A DNA stretch of 64,000 nucleotides from Pseudomonas putida. Lineage in GTDB: Bacteria > Pseudomonadota > Gammaproteobacteria > Pseudomonadales > Pseudomonadaceae. Numbering within the stretch: position 1 is the first letter of the stretch; each line of letters begins with the position of its first letter. A program made the position numbers and the translations under genes. Below, one piece after another: positions 45,603 through 57,052 of the stretch. The DNA lies in NCBI RefSeq assembly GCF_028682395.1, contig NZ_JANHLC010000003.1:62001-126000 (forward strand). The letters are read 5' to 3'. Below the pieces are notes generated by a model, which was not told the DNA's origin, made no database searches, and saw nothing but the letters and a program-made list of their open reading frames with translations.

Positions 45603-47075
<1,473 letters not shown>

Positions 47076-47100
47076 ACAGCGACAACCCGCAAGTTTCAAG

Positions 47101-47190
47101 CGCCAAGTACCGGTAACAGCCTGCTTGGCGCACGACCTCCATTCAACGCGAGCCCGCTTCACGGCCTTTCTTCTTGCAGCGTGAAGCGGG
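47101..47190 (+). other. Two hairpins in the betB-betA gap
   Basis: The first pairs CGCCAAG (47101-47107) with CTTGGCG (47124-47130). The second pairs CCCGCTTCAC (47153-47162) with GTGAAGCGGG (47181-47190), a perfect 10-bp stem around an 18-base, T-rich loop. They lie within the bet transcript 23 bp before betA and could act in mRNA processing or attenuation. The gap also has the GCAAG/CTTGC dispersed motif. Confidence 0.6.
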
Positions 47191-47213
47191 CGGCTCGCAG
47201 CCCAGGAGCTCTT

Positions 47214-48917
47214 ATGATTCAGGAGTTTGATTACATCATCATCGGCGCCGGCTCAGCCGGAAATACCCTCGCGACTCGTTTGACCGAGGACCCCGGGGTG
47301 ACCGTGCTGTTGCTCGAAGCCGGAGGGCCGGATTACCGCTTCGACTTTCGCACCCAGATGCCCGCCGCCCTCGCCTACCCCTTGCAGGGCCGGCGCTACA
47401 ACTGGGCCTACGAAACCGATCCCGAGCCGCATATGGACGGCCGGCGGATGGAGTGCGGACGCGGCAAGGGCCTCGGCGGCTCCTCACTGATCAACGGCAT
47501 GTGCTACATCCGCGGCAACGCCATGGACTATGACGGCTGGGCCAAGCTACCTGGCCTGGAAGACTGGAGCTACCTCGATTGCCTGCCGTATTTTCGCAAA
47601 GCAGAAACCCGTGATATCGGCCCCAACGACTATCACGGCGGCGATGGCCCCGTCAGCGTGACCACACCCAAGGCCGGCAATAACCCGTTGTTCCACGCCA
47701 TGGTCGAGGCCGGTGTACAGGCCGGCTACCCGCGCACCGAAGACCTCAACGGCTACCAGCAGGAAGGCTTCGGGCCGATGGATCGCACTGTCACGCCCAA
47801 TGGCCGACGCGCCAGTACCGCACGCGGTTACCTGGACACGGCCAAGCAACGCAACACATTGACTATCGTCACCCATGCCCTGACTGACCGGATTCTATTC
47901 GACGGCAAGCGGGCCAGCGGTGTGCGCTATCTGGTCGGCAGCGCCATGGAGCCGATCGAGGCCACGGCCCGCAAGGAAGTGCTGCTGTGCAGCGGAGCCA
48001 TTGCGTCACCGCAGATTCTCCAGCGTTCCGGCGTCGGCCCGGCCAGCTTGCTCGAAAGCCTGGACATCCCCGTGGTACATGACCTGCCGGGCGTCGGCGA
48101 AAATCTGCAGGATCACCTAGAACTCTATCTGCAGTACGCCTGCACCCAGCCGGTGTCCCTCTACCCGTCGCTGCTGTGGTGGAACCAACCGGCCATCGGC
48201 GCCGAATGGTTATTCAAAGGCACCGGGATCGGCGCCAGCAACCAGTTCGAAGCCGGCGGATTTATCCGCACCCGTGAGGAATTCGAATGGCCGAACATCC
48301 AGTATCACTTCCTGCCGGTGGCGATTAACTACAACGGCAGCAATGGCGTGAAGGAGCACGGCTTCCAGGCCCATATGGGTTCCATGCGCTCACCGAGCCG
48401 CGGGCGCATCCAGCTCAAATCCAAAGACCCGCGCGAGCACCCGAGCATTCTCTTCAACTACATGGCCAGCGAGCAGGACTGGCAGGAGTTTCGCGACGGT
48501 ATCCGCCTGACCCGCGAGATCATGCAGCAACCAGCGCTCGATGCGTTTCGCGGTCGCGAGATCAGCCCGGGCATCGAGGTGCAGAGCGATGCAGAGCTGG
48601 ACCGGTTTGTCCGCGAACACGCCGAGACCGCGTTCCACCCGTCCTGCTCGTGCAAGATGGGCAGCGACGAGATGGCGGTGGTCGATGGCCAGGGTCGCGT
48701 CCATGGCCTGCAGGGCCTGCGCGTGATCGATGCGTCGATCATGCCGATCATCACGACCGGCAACCTGAATGCGCCAACGATCATGATCGCCGAGAAAATC
48801 GCCGACAAAATCCGTGGGCGCCAGCCGTTGCCCCGTAGCCAGGCCCCCTACTACGTGGCCGGCACGGCCCCTGTGCGTGGCCAGCCGCTGCGTGATGTAG
48901 GTTCCAGCGCCGGGTAA
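47214..48917 (+). CDS. betA: Choline dehydrogenase
   Basis: A 567-residue GMC-family flavoprotein, membrane-associated, oxidising choline to betaine aldehyde and further to betaine. The FAD motif is [20 protein letters not shown] (residues 6-25), with GMC signatures [14 protein letters not shown] and [16 protein letters not shown] and the active-site His475 ([11 protein letters not shown]). CAGGAGCTCTT precedes the ATG at 47214. The upstream in-frame extension to 47181 has no support. Confidence 0.96.
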   Translation: MIQEFDYIIIGAGSAGNTLATRLTEDPGVTVLLLEAGGPDYRFDFRTQMPAALAYPLQGRRYNWAYETDPEPHMDGRRMECGRGKGLGGSSLINGMCYIRGNAMDYDGWAKLPGLEDWSYLDCLPYFRKAETRDIGPNDYHGGDGPVSVTTPKAGNNPLFHAMVEAGVQAGYPRTEDLNGYQQEGFGPMDRTVTPNGRRASTARGYLDTAKQRNTLTIVTHALTDRILFDGKRASGVRYLVGSAMEPIEATARKEVLLCSGAIASPQILQRSGVGPASLLESLDIPVVHDLPGVGENLQDHLELYLQYACTQPVSLYPSLLWWNQPAIGAEWLFKGTGIGASNQFEAGGFIRTREEFEWPNIQYHFLPVAINYNGSNGVKEHGFQAHMGSMRSPSRGRIQLKSKDPREHPSILFNYMASEQDWQEFRDGIRLTREIMQQPALDAFRGREISPGIEVQSDAELDRFVREHAETAFHPSCSCKMGSDEMAVVDGQGRVHGLQGLRVIDASIMPIITTGNLNAPTIMIAEKIADKIRGRQPLPRSQAPYYVAGTAPVRGQPLRDVGSSAG

Positions 48918-49093
48918 CCGCGCGCACCCGCCGCGGCCAGGGCCCACCGCCCTTTTGGCCGGCGGCGGGGGCCCCTCGCGCGGCCACGCCCTTGCCCCCT
49001 CACCGTCTGCCGGCCTACTCTAGAGCCGCGCAAACGTTTCATCTCCGCGCCCCAATCGATACGCCGCCACCTGGCTGGCCACGAGGCTTTCCC

Positions 49094-49789
49094 ATGTTTG
49101 ATGTCGTTTCTTCGAGCAAATGGCCCACCGGCTACCTGATCAACCCGAACGTTGAGCCCCTCGATCCAAAATGGCTGAAGGAATTCAGCAAGATTCCCGC
49201 CGCCGCTGTCAGCGACTGCCTCGGTCGCAACGTCGGCGGCCTGGGCCTCAAGGCCTTCCATGGCAATGCGCCGATGCTCGGTAGCGCCCTGACCGTGCGC
49301 GTGCGCCCCGGCGACAACCTGATGATCCTCAAGGCCATGCAGATGGCCCGCCCTGGCGATGTGCTGGTGATCGACGGCAGTGCCGACCTGACCCGCGCGG
49401 TCTTCGGCGGCATCATGCGCGCGATGGCGCTCAAGGCCGGCATCGTCGGCGTGGTCATCAATGGCGCCCTGCGCGACCTCGATGAATGGCAAACCGGCGA
49501 GCTGCCGGCCTATGCCATCGGCGGCGTACACCGTGGCCCAAGCACCGACGGCGGCGGCGAGATCAACGTGCCGATCTCTTGCGCCGGCATGCTGGTTGCC
49601 CCCGGCGACCTGATGATCGGCGATGGCGACGGCGTGGTCGCGGCCTCGCGCAGTGAGCTGCCGGAACTGCTGGTGCGCTGCCACGACCTGCTGGCCCGCG
49701 AACAGGCCACCCTGGCCGCCATCGAGGCCGGCACCCTGGACCCTGATCGCTTCGACGCCATCCTGCGCGCCAAGGGCTGCCCGGTCTGA
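49094..49789 (+). CDS. RraA-family protein (HMG aldolase-like)
   Basis: A 231-residue protein of the RraA/demethylmenaquinone-methyltransferase-like fold. The core DGSADLTRAVFGGIMRAMAL, then VINGALRDLDEW, carries the Arg-Asp pair used by 4-hydroxy-4-methyl-2-oxoglutarate/oxaloacetate aldolases. It is longer at both ends than RNase-E regulator RraA, so a lyase role on a small keto acid is more likely. ACGAGGCTTTCCC precedes the ATG. It may be co-transcribed with the protease pair downstream. Confidence 0.8.
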   Translation: MFDVVSSSKWPTGYLINPNVEPLDPKWLKEFSKIPAAAVSDCLGRNVGGLGLKAFHGNAPMLGSALTVRVRPGDNLMILKAMQMARPGDVLVIDGSADLTRAVFGGIMRAMALKAGIVGVVINGALRDLDEWQTGELPAYAIGGVHRGPSTDGGGEINVPISCAGMLVAPGDLMIGDGDGVVAASRSELPELLVRCHDLLAREQATLAAIEAGTLDPDRFDAILRAKGCPV

Positions 49790-49880
49790 CGCCCCCTGAG
49801 CGCCTGCCCAGGCACACCTGTGCAGGCGCGACACCGCTCGCGATCCCTTCGCCCCTGTACCCCGACCAAGGCCACCGCGC

Positions 49881-51323
49881 ATGTTCGACTTCCACCCCCA
49901 GCTCAAGCAGCACTTCGCTGCCCTGCGCAGCCGCGCCGAGTTCTTTTCCCTGCGCTACGTGCGCGAGGCCGGCCAGTACCTGTCGGTGCGCAAGAATGTC
50001 GCCGAGCCGCCCAGCCTGGGCCGTGACGAAGGGGCGATGCTGACCGTGCGCGTCAATGGCGTCGAAGCCTATGCCGCCACCCACGATACTTCCCGCCAGG
50101 GCCTGCAAGCCGCCCTGGACCGTGCCGAGCAACAGGCCAGGCTGATGGCCCCGCACGCCCTGCTCGACCTGCGCGAACAGCCAGTGTCCAGCGCCCGTAC
50201 GGACTATCTCTCGCCGGAACTGGAGCAGGCCTTCCCCACCATCGCCGAGTGCTATGCCCTGCTGGGCGCCGAGTCCGCCGCCGTGCCCCGGGACGAACGG
50301 CTGGTCAATTGGCAAGTCAGCCTGGGCGTCAGTTGCGTCGAGCAGATCTACCTCAACAGCGCCGGCGCCGAGCTGCGCCAGGCCCAGCGCTTCGTCTTCC
50401 CTGGCCTGGCAGTCACCGCCTACGCCGGCAACGACAGCCAGACCCGCAGCCTCGGCCGGGAGAACTTCGGCCAGCAGGGCGGCGCCGCGGTGATCGAGCG
50501 CTGCGGGCTGATCGGCGCCGCGCCCGAGGTCGCCGACCAGGCCCTGCAATTGCTGCTGGCGCCCAATACGCCGACCGGCCAGCGCGACCTGCTGCTGATG
50601 CCTGACCAGATGATCCTGCAGATCCATGAATCCATCGGCCACCCGCTGGAGCTGGACCGGATCCTCGGTGATGAGCGCAACTACGCCGGCACCAGCTTTG
50701 TCAAAGCCAGCGACTTCGGCCATCTGCAATACGGTTCGACGTTGCTGAATGTGACCTTCGATCCCGGTATCCCGGAACAGCTCGCCAGTTATGGCCATGA
50801 CGATGACGGCAGCCCGGCACGCAAGGAATTCCTGATCCGCGACGGCCTGCTGCTCCGCCCCCTGGGAGGCGCGCTGTCGCAATACCGCAGCGGCCTGGAA
50901 GGCGTCGCCAACAGCCGCGCCTGCAACTGGAATCGCCCGCCCATCGACCGCATGGCCAACCTCAATATCGAGCCTGGCGACCAGTCGCTGGAGCAATTGA
51001 TCGGCGGCATCGAGCACGGCATCCTGATGTCGACCAACCGCTCGTGGTCCATCGACGATGCACGCAACAAATTCCAGTTCGGTTGCGAGTGGGGCCAGTT
51101 GATCGAGAACGGTGAACTCCAGGGCGTCGTGAAGAACCCCAACTACCGGGCCATTTCCGCGCAGTTCTGGCGCAACCTCAGCGCCGTTGGCGATGCCAGT
51201 ACGTTCAAGGTGCTGGGCACACCGAACTGCGGCAAGGGTGAGCCGAACCAGGTGGTGCGGGTCGGCCATGCGTCGCCGGCCTGTGTCTTCAGCAAGATCG
51301 ATGTGTTTGGAGGAGACGCCTGA
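49881..51323 (+). CDS. TldD-like zinc metalloprotease subunit
   Basis: A 480-residue TldD-family protein. The zinc motif HESIGH has His249, Glu250 and His254, and CGKGE supplies a late cysteine (Cys450) as a likely third ligand. In E. coli TldD-TldE degrades unfolded peptides and matures microcin B17. The sequence differs from the housekeeping TldD, so this looks like a second system. It begins 91 bp after the RraA-like gene, and its stop overlaps the next start (TGATG). Confidence 0.88.
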   Translation: MFDFHPQLKQHFAALRSRAEFFSLRYVREAGQYLSVRKNVAEPPSLGRDEGAMLTVRVNGVEAYAATHDTSRQGLQAALDRAEQQARLMAPHALLDLREQPVSSARTDYLSPELEQAFPTIAECYALLGAESAAVPRDERLVNWQVSLGVSCVEQIYLNSAGAELRQAQRFVFPGLAVTAYAGNDSQTRSLGRENFGQQGGAAVIERCGLIGAAPEVADQALQLLLAPNTPTGQRDLLLMPDQMILQIHESIGHPLELDRILGDERNYAGTSFVKASDFGHLQYGSTLLNVTFDPGIPEQLASYGHDDDGSPARKEFLIRDGLLLRPLGGALSQYRSGLEGVANSRACNWNRPPIDRMANLNIEPGDQSLEQLIGGIEHGILMSTNRSWSIDDARNKFQFGCEWGQLIENGELQGVVKNPNYRAISAQFWRNLSAVGDASTFKVLGTPNCGKGEPNQVVRVGHASPACVFSKIDVFGGDA

Positions 51324-52660
51324 TGCGTACCACCTTGAGTCAGGCCGAGCATTTCCAGGCGCTGGTCGACGAGCTGCGCGCCACATTGCGCGACTCCGAG
51401 CAGTTCAGCCTGGGCTATGACGCCGAGTCTTCGCAATTTATCCGCTTCAACCACGCCAGGGTCCGCCAGGCCGGCCAGGTCCAGCAGGCGAGCCTGCGCC
51501 TGAAGCTGATCGACCAGGGCCGCCATGCCGACCTGACACTGACCCTCTGCGATGATCCGGCCCAGGATCGCCAGCGCCTCGCCCAGGGCCTGCAACAGCT
51601 GCGCGAAACCCTGCCGTTGCTGCCGCCCGACCCCTATCTGTTGCCCAACCCGACCCCTTGGCAAAGTAACAGCGTGCAGGATCGGCCGCTGCCGGACACG
51701 GCCCGGGTCCTCGATGAGATCAGCCGCGCCGCCGCCGACCTCGATCTGGTCGGCTTCTATGCGGCCGGCCCTATCAGCCGCGGCTTTGCCCATTCAAACG
51801 GAGCCTTTGGCTGGCACCAGGCCAATAGCTTCAACTTCGACTGGAGCCTGTTCCATGCCAATGGCCAGGCGGTGAAAGCCAGCTACGCAGGCGACACCTG
51901 GGACAGCGACGCGTTTGCCGGGCGTTTCGAGCAGGCGCGCGAACAGTTGGCATTTCTCGACCGACCATTGCGCACCCTGCCGCCCGGCGAATACCGCGCC
52001 TACCTGGCCCCGGCAGCCATCGATGAAATCATCGGCATGCTGGCCTGGGGCGGGTTCTCGGCCCAGGCCATCGCCAGCAAGCACAGCCCGTTGCAGCGCT
52101 TGTACGCGGGCGACGCCGCGCTGAGTCCGCTCGTGGGCTTCGATGAGCAGGTCAGCGGCTCCCTAAGCCCGGCGTTTTCCAGTGAAGGCTACCCGCGCCA
52201 GGACCTGAGGCTGGTGGTCGCTGGCCAATCCGGCGCACAACTGGTCAACTCGCGCAGCGCTGCCGAATACGGCCTGAGCGCCAATGGCGCCAGCCCATGC
52301 GAGTACCCAAGCTCACTGGCCATGGCCGCCGGCGACCTGCACCAGGCGCAAATCCTGGAACAACTGGGCACCGGCCTTTACATCAGCAACCTCTGGTACC
52401 TGAACTACTCCGACCCGTCGGCTGCACGGTTGACCGGGATGACCCGTTTCGCCACTTTCTGGGTGGAGGATGGCCAGATCCAGGCGCCCGTCGCGACCAT
52501 GCGCTTCGACGACAGCGTGTACAGCCTGCTGGGTTCGCAGTTGCAGGCCCTGACTGCCGAGCGCGAGCTGATTCTCTCGGCCAGTACCTATGAGCAACGC
52601 CAGACCGCGTCCAGCCTGCTGCCTGGAGCCCTGGTCAAACGCCTGACCCTGACCCTGTAG
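51323..52660 (+). CDS. TldE/PmbA-like partner subunit
   Basis: A 445-residue PmbA/TldE-family protein. It shares the fold of the preceding TldD (SLRLKLIDQGRHADLTLTL; GNS-like C-terminal AATSLLPGAL region) but has no HExxxH zinc site, as is normal for the non-catalytic partner. The ATG lies within the TGATG overlap, which implies equal expression. No small peptide gene that could be a substrate lies next to it. Confidence 0.87.
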   Translation: MRTTLSQAEHFQALVDELRATLRDSEQFSLGYDAESSQFIRFNHARVRQAGQVQQASLRLKLIDQGRHADLTLTLCDDPAQDRQRLAQGLQQLRETLPLLPPDPYLLPNPTPWQSNSVQDRPLPDTARVLDEISRAAADLDLVGFYAAGPISRGFAHSNGAFGWHQANSFNFDWSLFHANGQAVKASYAGDTWDSDAFAGRFEQAREQLAFLDRPLRTLPPGEYRAYLAPAAIDEIIGMLAWGGFSAQAIASKHSPLQRLYAGDAALSPLVGFDEQVSGSLSPAFSSEGYPRQDLRLVVAGQSGAQLVNSRSAAEYGLSANGASPCEYPSSLAMAAGDLHQAQILEQLGTGLYISNLWYLNYSDPSAARLTGMTRFATFWVEDGQIQAPVATMRFDDSVYSLLGSQLQALTAERELILSASTYEQRQTASSLLPGALVKRLTLTL

Positions 52661-52678
52661 ACGCGCATCGGCTCGCGA

Positions 52679-52696
52679 GCCCCTTGATCAGGGGGC
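52679..52696. terminator. GC-rich hairpin after the TldE-like gene
   Basis: GCCCC and GGGGGC flank a TTGATCA centre, 18 bp after the tldE-like stop. On the plus strand A residues follow, not T, so it is at best a weak terminator. Confidence 0.35.
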
Positions 52697-52781
52697 AAAA
52701 GATTGCCAGCAAGCGGGCTCCTGCACATCGTTCACGGCTGCTAGGCTTGCACCTGCAGCCCCGGCCAACAAAGAGTTCTCC

Positions 52782-54209
52782 ATGCCCGAACGCGCCCTAC
52801 TCGATGCAAAGACCGCGTGCTGGCTGCCCTGGGTGGTAGCCATCGCCTTCTTCATGCAGTCCCTGGACGGCACCATCCTCAATACCGCCCTGCCGGCCAT
52901 GGCCCGCGACCTGGCCGAAGACCCGCTGCGCATGCAAGGGGTGGTCATCGCCTACATGCTCAGCGTGGCCTTGCTGATTCCCGCGTCCGGCTGGATCGCC
53001 GACCGCTTTGGCACCAAGAAAATTTTCTTCGGCGCGATCCTGCTGTTCAGCATCGGCTCGCTGCTGTGTGCCTTATCCACCTCCCTTGGCCAACTGATCG
53101 GCGCCCGTGTTATCCAGGGCCTGGGCGGCGCACTGATGCTGCCGGTCGGGCGCCTGGTGGTGCTGCGGGCCTATCCGCGCTCGGAGCTGGTGCGGATCAT
53201 GGGCTTTATCACCATCCCCGGGCTGCTGGGGCCCTTGATCGGCCCGACCATGGGCGGCTGGATGGTCGAGTACCTGACCTGGCACTGGATCTTCCTGATC
53301 AACCTGCCGGTGGGGGCCGTGGGCTGCTACGCGGTCTGGCGCTTTATCCCCGATCTGCGCGGCAGCGAGCGCACCCGCTTCGATGGCCTGGGCTTTATCC
53401 TGTTCGGCGCAGCGATGGTGCTGATCACCATCGCCATGGAAGGCCTGGGCGAACTGCATCTGCCCCATCTGCGGGTGATGCTGTTGCTGTTTGGCGGCAT
53501 GGCCTGCCTGGCCGCCTACTGGCTGCGAGCCGGGCATATCGACAACCCCCTGTTCTCGCCGACGCTGTTCAAGACCCGGACTTTTGCCGTCGGCATCCTC
53601 GGCAATCTGTTCGCCCGCCTGGGCAGCGGCGCCCTGCCGTTCCTGGTGCCGCTGCTGTTGCAGATCGCCCTGGGCTACTCACCGTCACAGGCCGGCATGA
53701 GCATGCTGCCCCTGGCAGGTGCGGCCATGCTGGCCAAGTCGGTGGCACGGCCACTGATCGAGCGCCTGGGCTATCGCACCGTGCTGACCGGCAACACCCT
53801 GCTGCTGGGGATCATGCTGGCCAGTATGGGGCTGGTCGACCAAAACACGCCGTACCCGCTGTTGCTGGCGATGCTCGCGGTACTCGGGGCGATCAACTCC
53901 TTGCAGTTCACGGCGATGAACACCGTGACCCTGATTGACCTCGACGACGCCAGCGCCAGCAGCGGCAATAGCCTGCTCTCGGTGGTCGCACAGCTGTCCC
54001 TGAGCCTGGGCGTGGCCTGTGCCGGCGCGCTGCTCGGCGGCTTTACCGCCGAAGTCGGCAACGACGGGGTCGAGACGGTACTCGGCGCCTTCCAGCTGAC
54101 GTTCCTGACCGTTGGCATCATGGCAATGCTGGCCGCGGCGATCTTTCTGCAACTCTCGCCCAAGGACGGCCGCCGGGCCAGCATCCCCCAGGAACATATC
54201 GAGCACTGA
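52782..54209 (+). CDS. MdtD-like multidrug MFS transporter
   Basis: A 475-residue major-facilitator protein of the DHA2 (14-helix) group, closest in feel to E. coli MdtD. The first helix carries QSLDGTILNTALPAMARDL. Motif A-like GWIADRFGTKKIFFGA and motif C-like GLLGPLIGPTMGGWM are clear. AAAGAGTTCTCC precedes the ATG. It would export drugs or iron chelates, but the substrate is not visible. No regulator lies beside it. Confidence 0.87.
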   Translation: MPERALLDAKTACWLPWVVAIAFFMQSLDGTILNTALPAMARDLAEDPLRMQGVVIAYMLSVALLIPASGWIADRFGTKKIFFGAILLFSIGSLLCALSTSLGQLIGARVIQGLGGALMLPVGRLVVLRAYPRSELVRIMGFITIPGLLGPLIGPTMGGWMVEYLTWHWIFLINLPVGAVGCYAVWRFIPDLRGSERTRFDGLGFILFGAAMVLITIAMEGLGELHLPHLRVMLLLFGGMACLAAYWLRAGHIDNPLFSPTLFKTRTFAVGILGNLFARLGSGALPFLVPLLLQIALGYSPSQAGMSMLPLAGAAMLAKSVARPLIERLGYRTVLTGNTLLLGIMLASMGLVDQNTPYPLLLAMLAVLGAINSLQFTAMNTVTLIDLDDASASSGNSLLSVVAQLSLSLGVACAGALLGGFTAEVGNDGVETVLGAFQLTFLTVGIMAMLAAAIFLQLSPKDGRRASIPQEHIEH

Positions 54210-54254
54210 TTGATCGACGAAGGCTTCTCGTCCAGTAATTACAGGTAAACGGAG

Positions 54255-54299
54255 CGGGACTGGTACACTGCGCGACATTTTGTTTTGCAGGCCAGTCCC

Positions 54300-54300
<1 letters not shown>
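54255..54300 (+). promoter_or_regulatory. Inverted repeat and extended -10 promoter at dbpA
   Basis: CGGGACTGG (54255-54263) and CCAGTCCCG (54292-54300) are perfect 9-bp arms. The last base of the second arm is the first base of the GTG start codon. Between them lies TGGTACACT, an extended -10. If transcription starts from that -10, the left arm is outside the mRNA and the repeat is more likely an operator. If it starts upstream, a hairpin would mask the start codon. Confidence 0.55.
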
Positions 54301-55685
<1,385 letters not shown>

Positions 55686-55758
55686 CTACGCCCCGGCGCT
55701 TGGCGACAAGCGCCACGAGATCAGGTTCTGCCGACATTATTTTCCCGAGGACATCGTT

Positions 55759-56937
55759 GTGCCCGCTACTGAAGTTGTGATTATCGGCGCTGGCGCCGCA
55801 GGCTTGATGTGCGCCTTCAGTGCCGCCGCACGCGGGCGCAAGGTGATGCTGATCGACCACGCCAACAAGGCTGGCAAAAAGATCCTGATGTCCGGCGGCG
55901 GGCGCTGCAACTTCACCAATATGTACACGGAGCCGGGCAACTTCCTGTCCCAGAACCCGCACTTCTGCAAGTCCGCCCTGGCCCGCTATACCCAGTGGGA
56001 TTTCATCGCGATGGTTGCCAAGCATGGCGTGCCCTATCACGAGAAAAAGCTCGGGCAGCTGTTTTGCGATAACAAATCCAGCGACATCCTCGAAATGCTG
56101 CTCAACGAGTGCGAACAAGCCGGCGTCAGCCTTCACCTGGACACCTCGGTGCAGCAGATCGACAAGCTCGACAGCGGCTACCGGCTGCAGACCACGCTCG
56201 GGCAACTGGACTGCCAGTCCCTGGTTGTCGCCACGGGGGGCCTGTCGATCCCGACTCTGGGGGCCACTGGCTTCGGCTATCAGATTGCCAAGCAGTTCGG
56301 CCATATGCTCCTGCCGACCCGGGCCGGCCTGGTGCCGTTCACCATTACCGACCAGCTCAAGGCACTGTGCAGCGAGCTGTCCGGTACGTCGGTGGACTGC
56401 CTGGTGAGCTGCAACAGCCAGAGCTTTCGCGAAAATATCCTGTTCACCCACCGCGGCCTGAGTGGCCCGGCAATCCTGCAGATTTCCTCGTTCTGGGAGC
56501 CGGGCGACAGCGTCGAGATCAATCTGCTGCCTGACCACGACGCGCTCCAATGGCTGCAAGGCCAACAGGCCGAGCGCCCGAACAGCGAGCTGAAAACCCT
56601 GCTGGGCGAGTTGTTCACCAAGAAAATGGCCAACCTGATCAGCGAGCACTGGTTTGTATCCAAGCCGATGAAGCAGTACACCCCCGCCGAACTGGCCGAA
56701 GTCGCCAGCCGGTTGAGCGCGTGGCACGTGGTACCGGCCGGCACCGAAGGCTACCGCACGGCCGAAGTGACCCTGGGTGGCGTCGATACGCGCGAAGTCT
56801 CGTCCAAGACTATGGAATCGCTGAAAAGCCCGGGCTTGTACTTTATCGGTGAAGTGCTGGATGTCAGCGGCCACCTGGGCGGCTTCAACTTTCAATGGGC
56901 CTGGGCATCCGGCTACGCGGCCGCCCAATTCGTTTAG
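55759..56937 (+). CDS. YhiN/HI0933-family flavoprotein
   Basis: A 392-residue FAD-binding oxidoreductase. The dinucleotide motif VVIIGAGAAGLMCAFSAAAR opens the protein, then GKKILMSGGGRCNFTNM and the C-terminal GEVLDVSGHLGGFNFQWAWA, all typical of the HI0933 group. The biochemical role is unknown. It begins with GTG behind CGAGGACATCGTT, 73 bp after dbpA. Confidence 0.9.
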   Translation: MPATEVVIIGAGAAGLMCAFSAAARGRKVMLIDHANKAGKKILMSGGGRCNFTNMYTEPGNFLSQNPHFCKSALARYTQWDFIAMVAKHGVPYHEKKLGQLFCDNKSSDILEMLLNECEQAGVSLHLDTSVQQIDKLDSGYRLQTTLGQLDCQSLVVATGGLSIPTLGATGFGYQIAKQFGHMLLPTRAGLVPFTITDQLKALCSELSGTSVDCLVSCNSQSFRENILFTHRGLSGPAILQISSFWEPGDSVEINLLPDHDALQWLQGQQAERPNSELKTLLGELFTKKMANLISEHWFVSKPMKQYTPAELAEVASRLSAWHVVPAGTEGYRTAEVTLGGVDTREVSSKTMESLKSPGLYFIGEVLDVSGHLGGFNFQWAWASGYAAAQFV

Positions 56938-56939
56938 CA

Positions 56940-57050
56940 CCAGCGGCAAACTTTGCGTGACAAACAGCAAGAGCCGTCGGCCTGCTCTTCACTTGCAGCC
57001 AGTCGCTGGAAGCTTGTAGCTTGTCACTTCCTCCTTGCCACTTGCAGTCC
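56940..57050. repeat. Dispersed GCAAG/AAGCT intergenic repeat
   Basis: The gap before the YccS-like gene is made of degenerate words such as CACTTGCAG, GGAAGCTTGTAGCTTG and CTTGCCACTTGCAG. Related material lies at about 1264-1350, 32540-32720 and 47090-47200. Such stretches are common between Pseudomonas genes. Confidence 0.5.
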
Positions 57051-57052
57051 CT

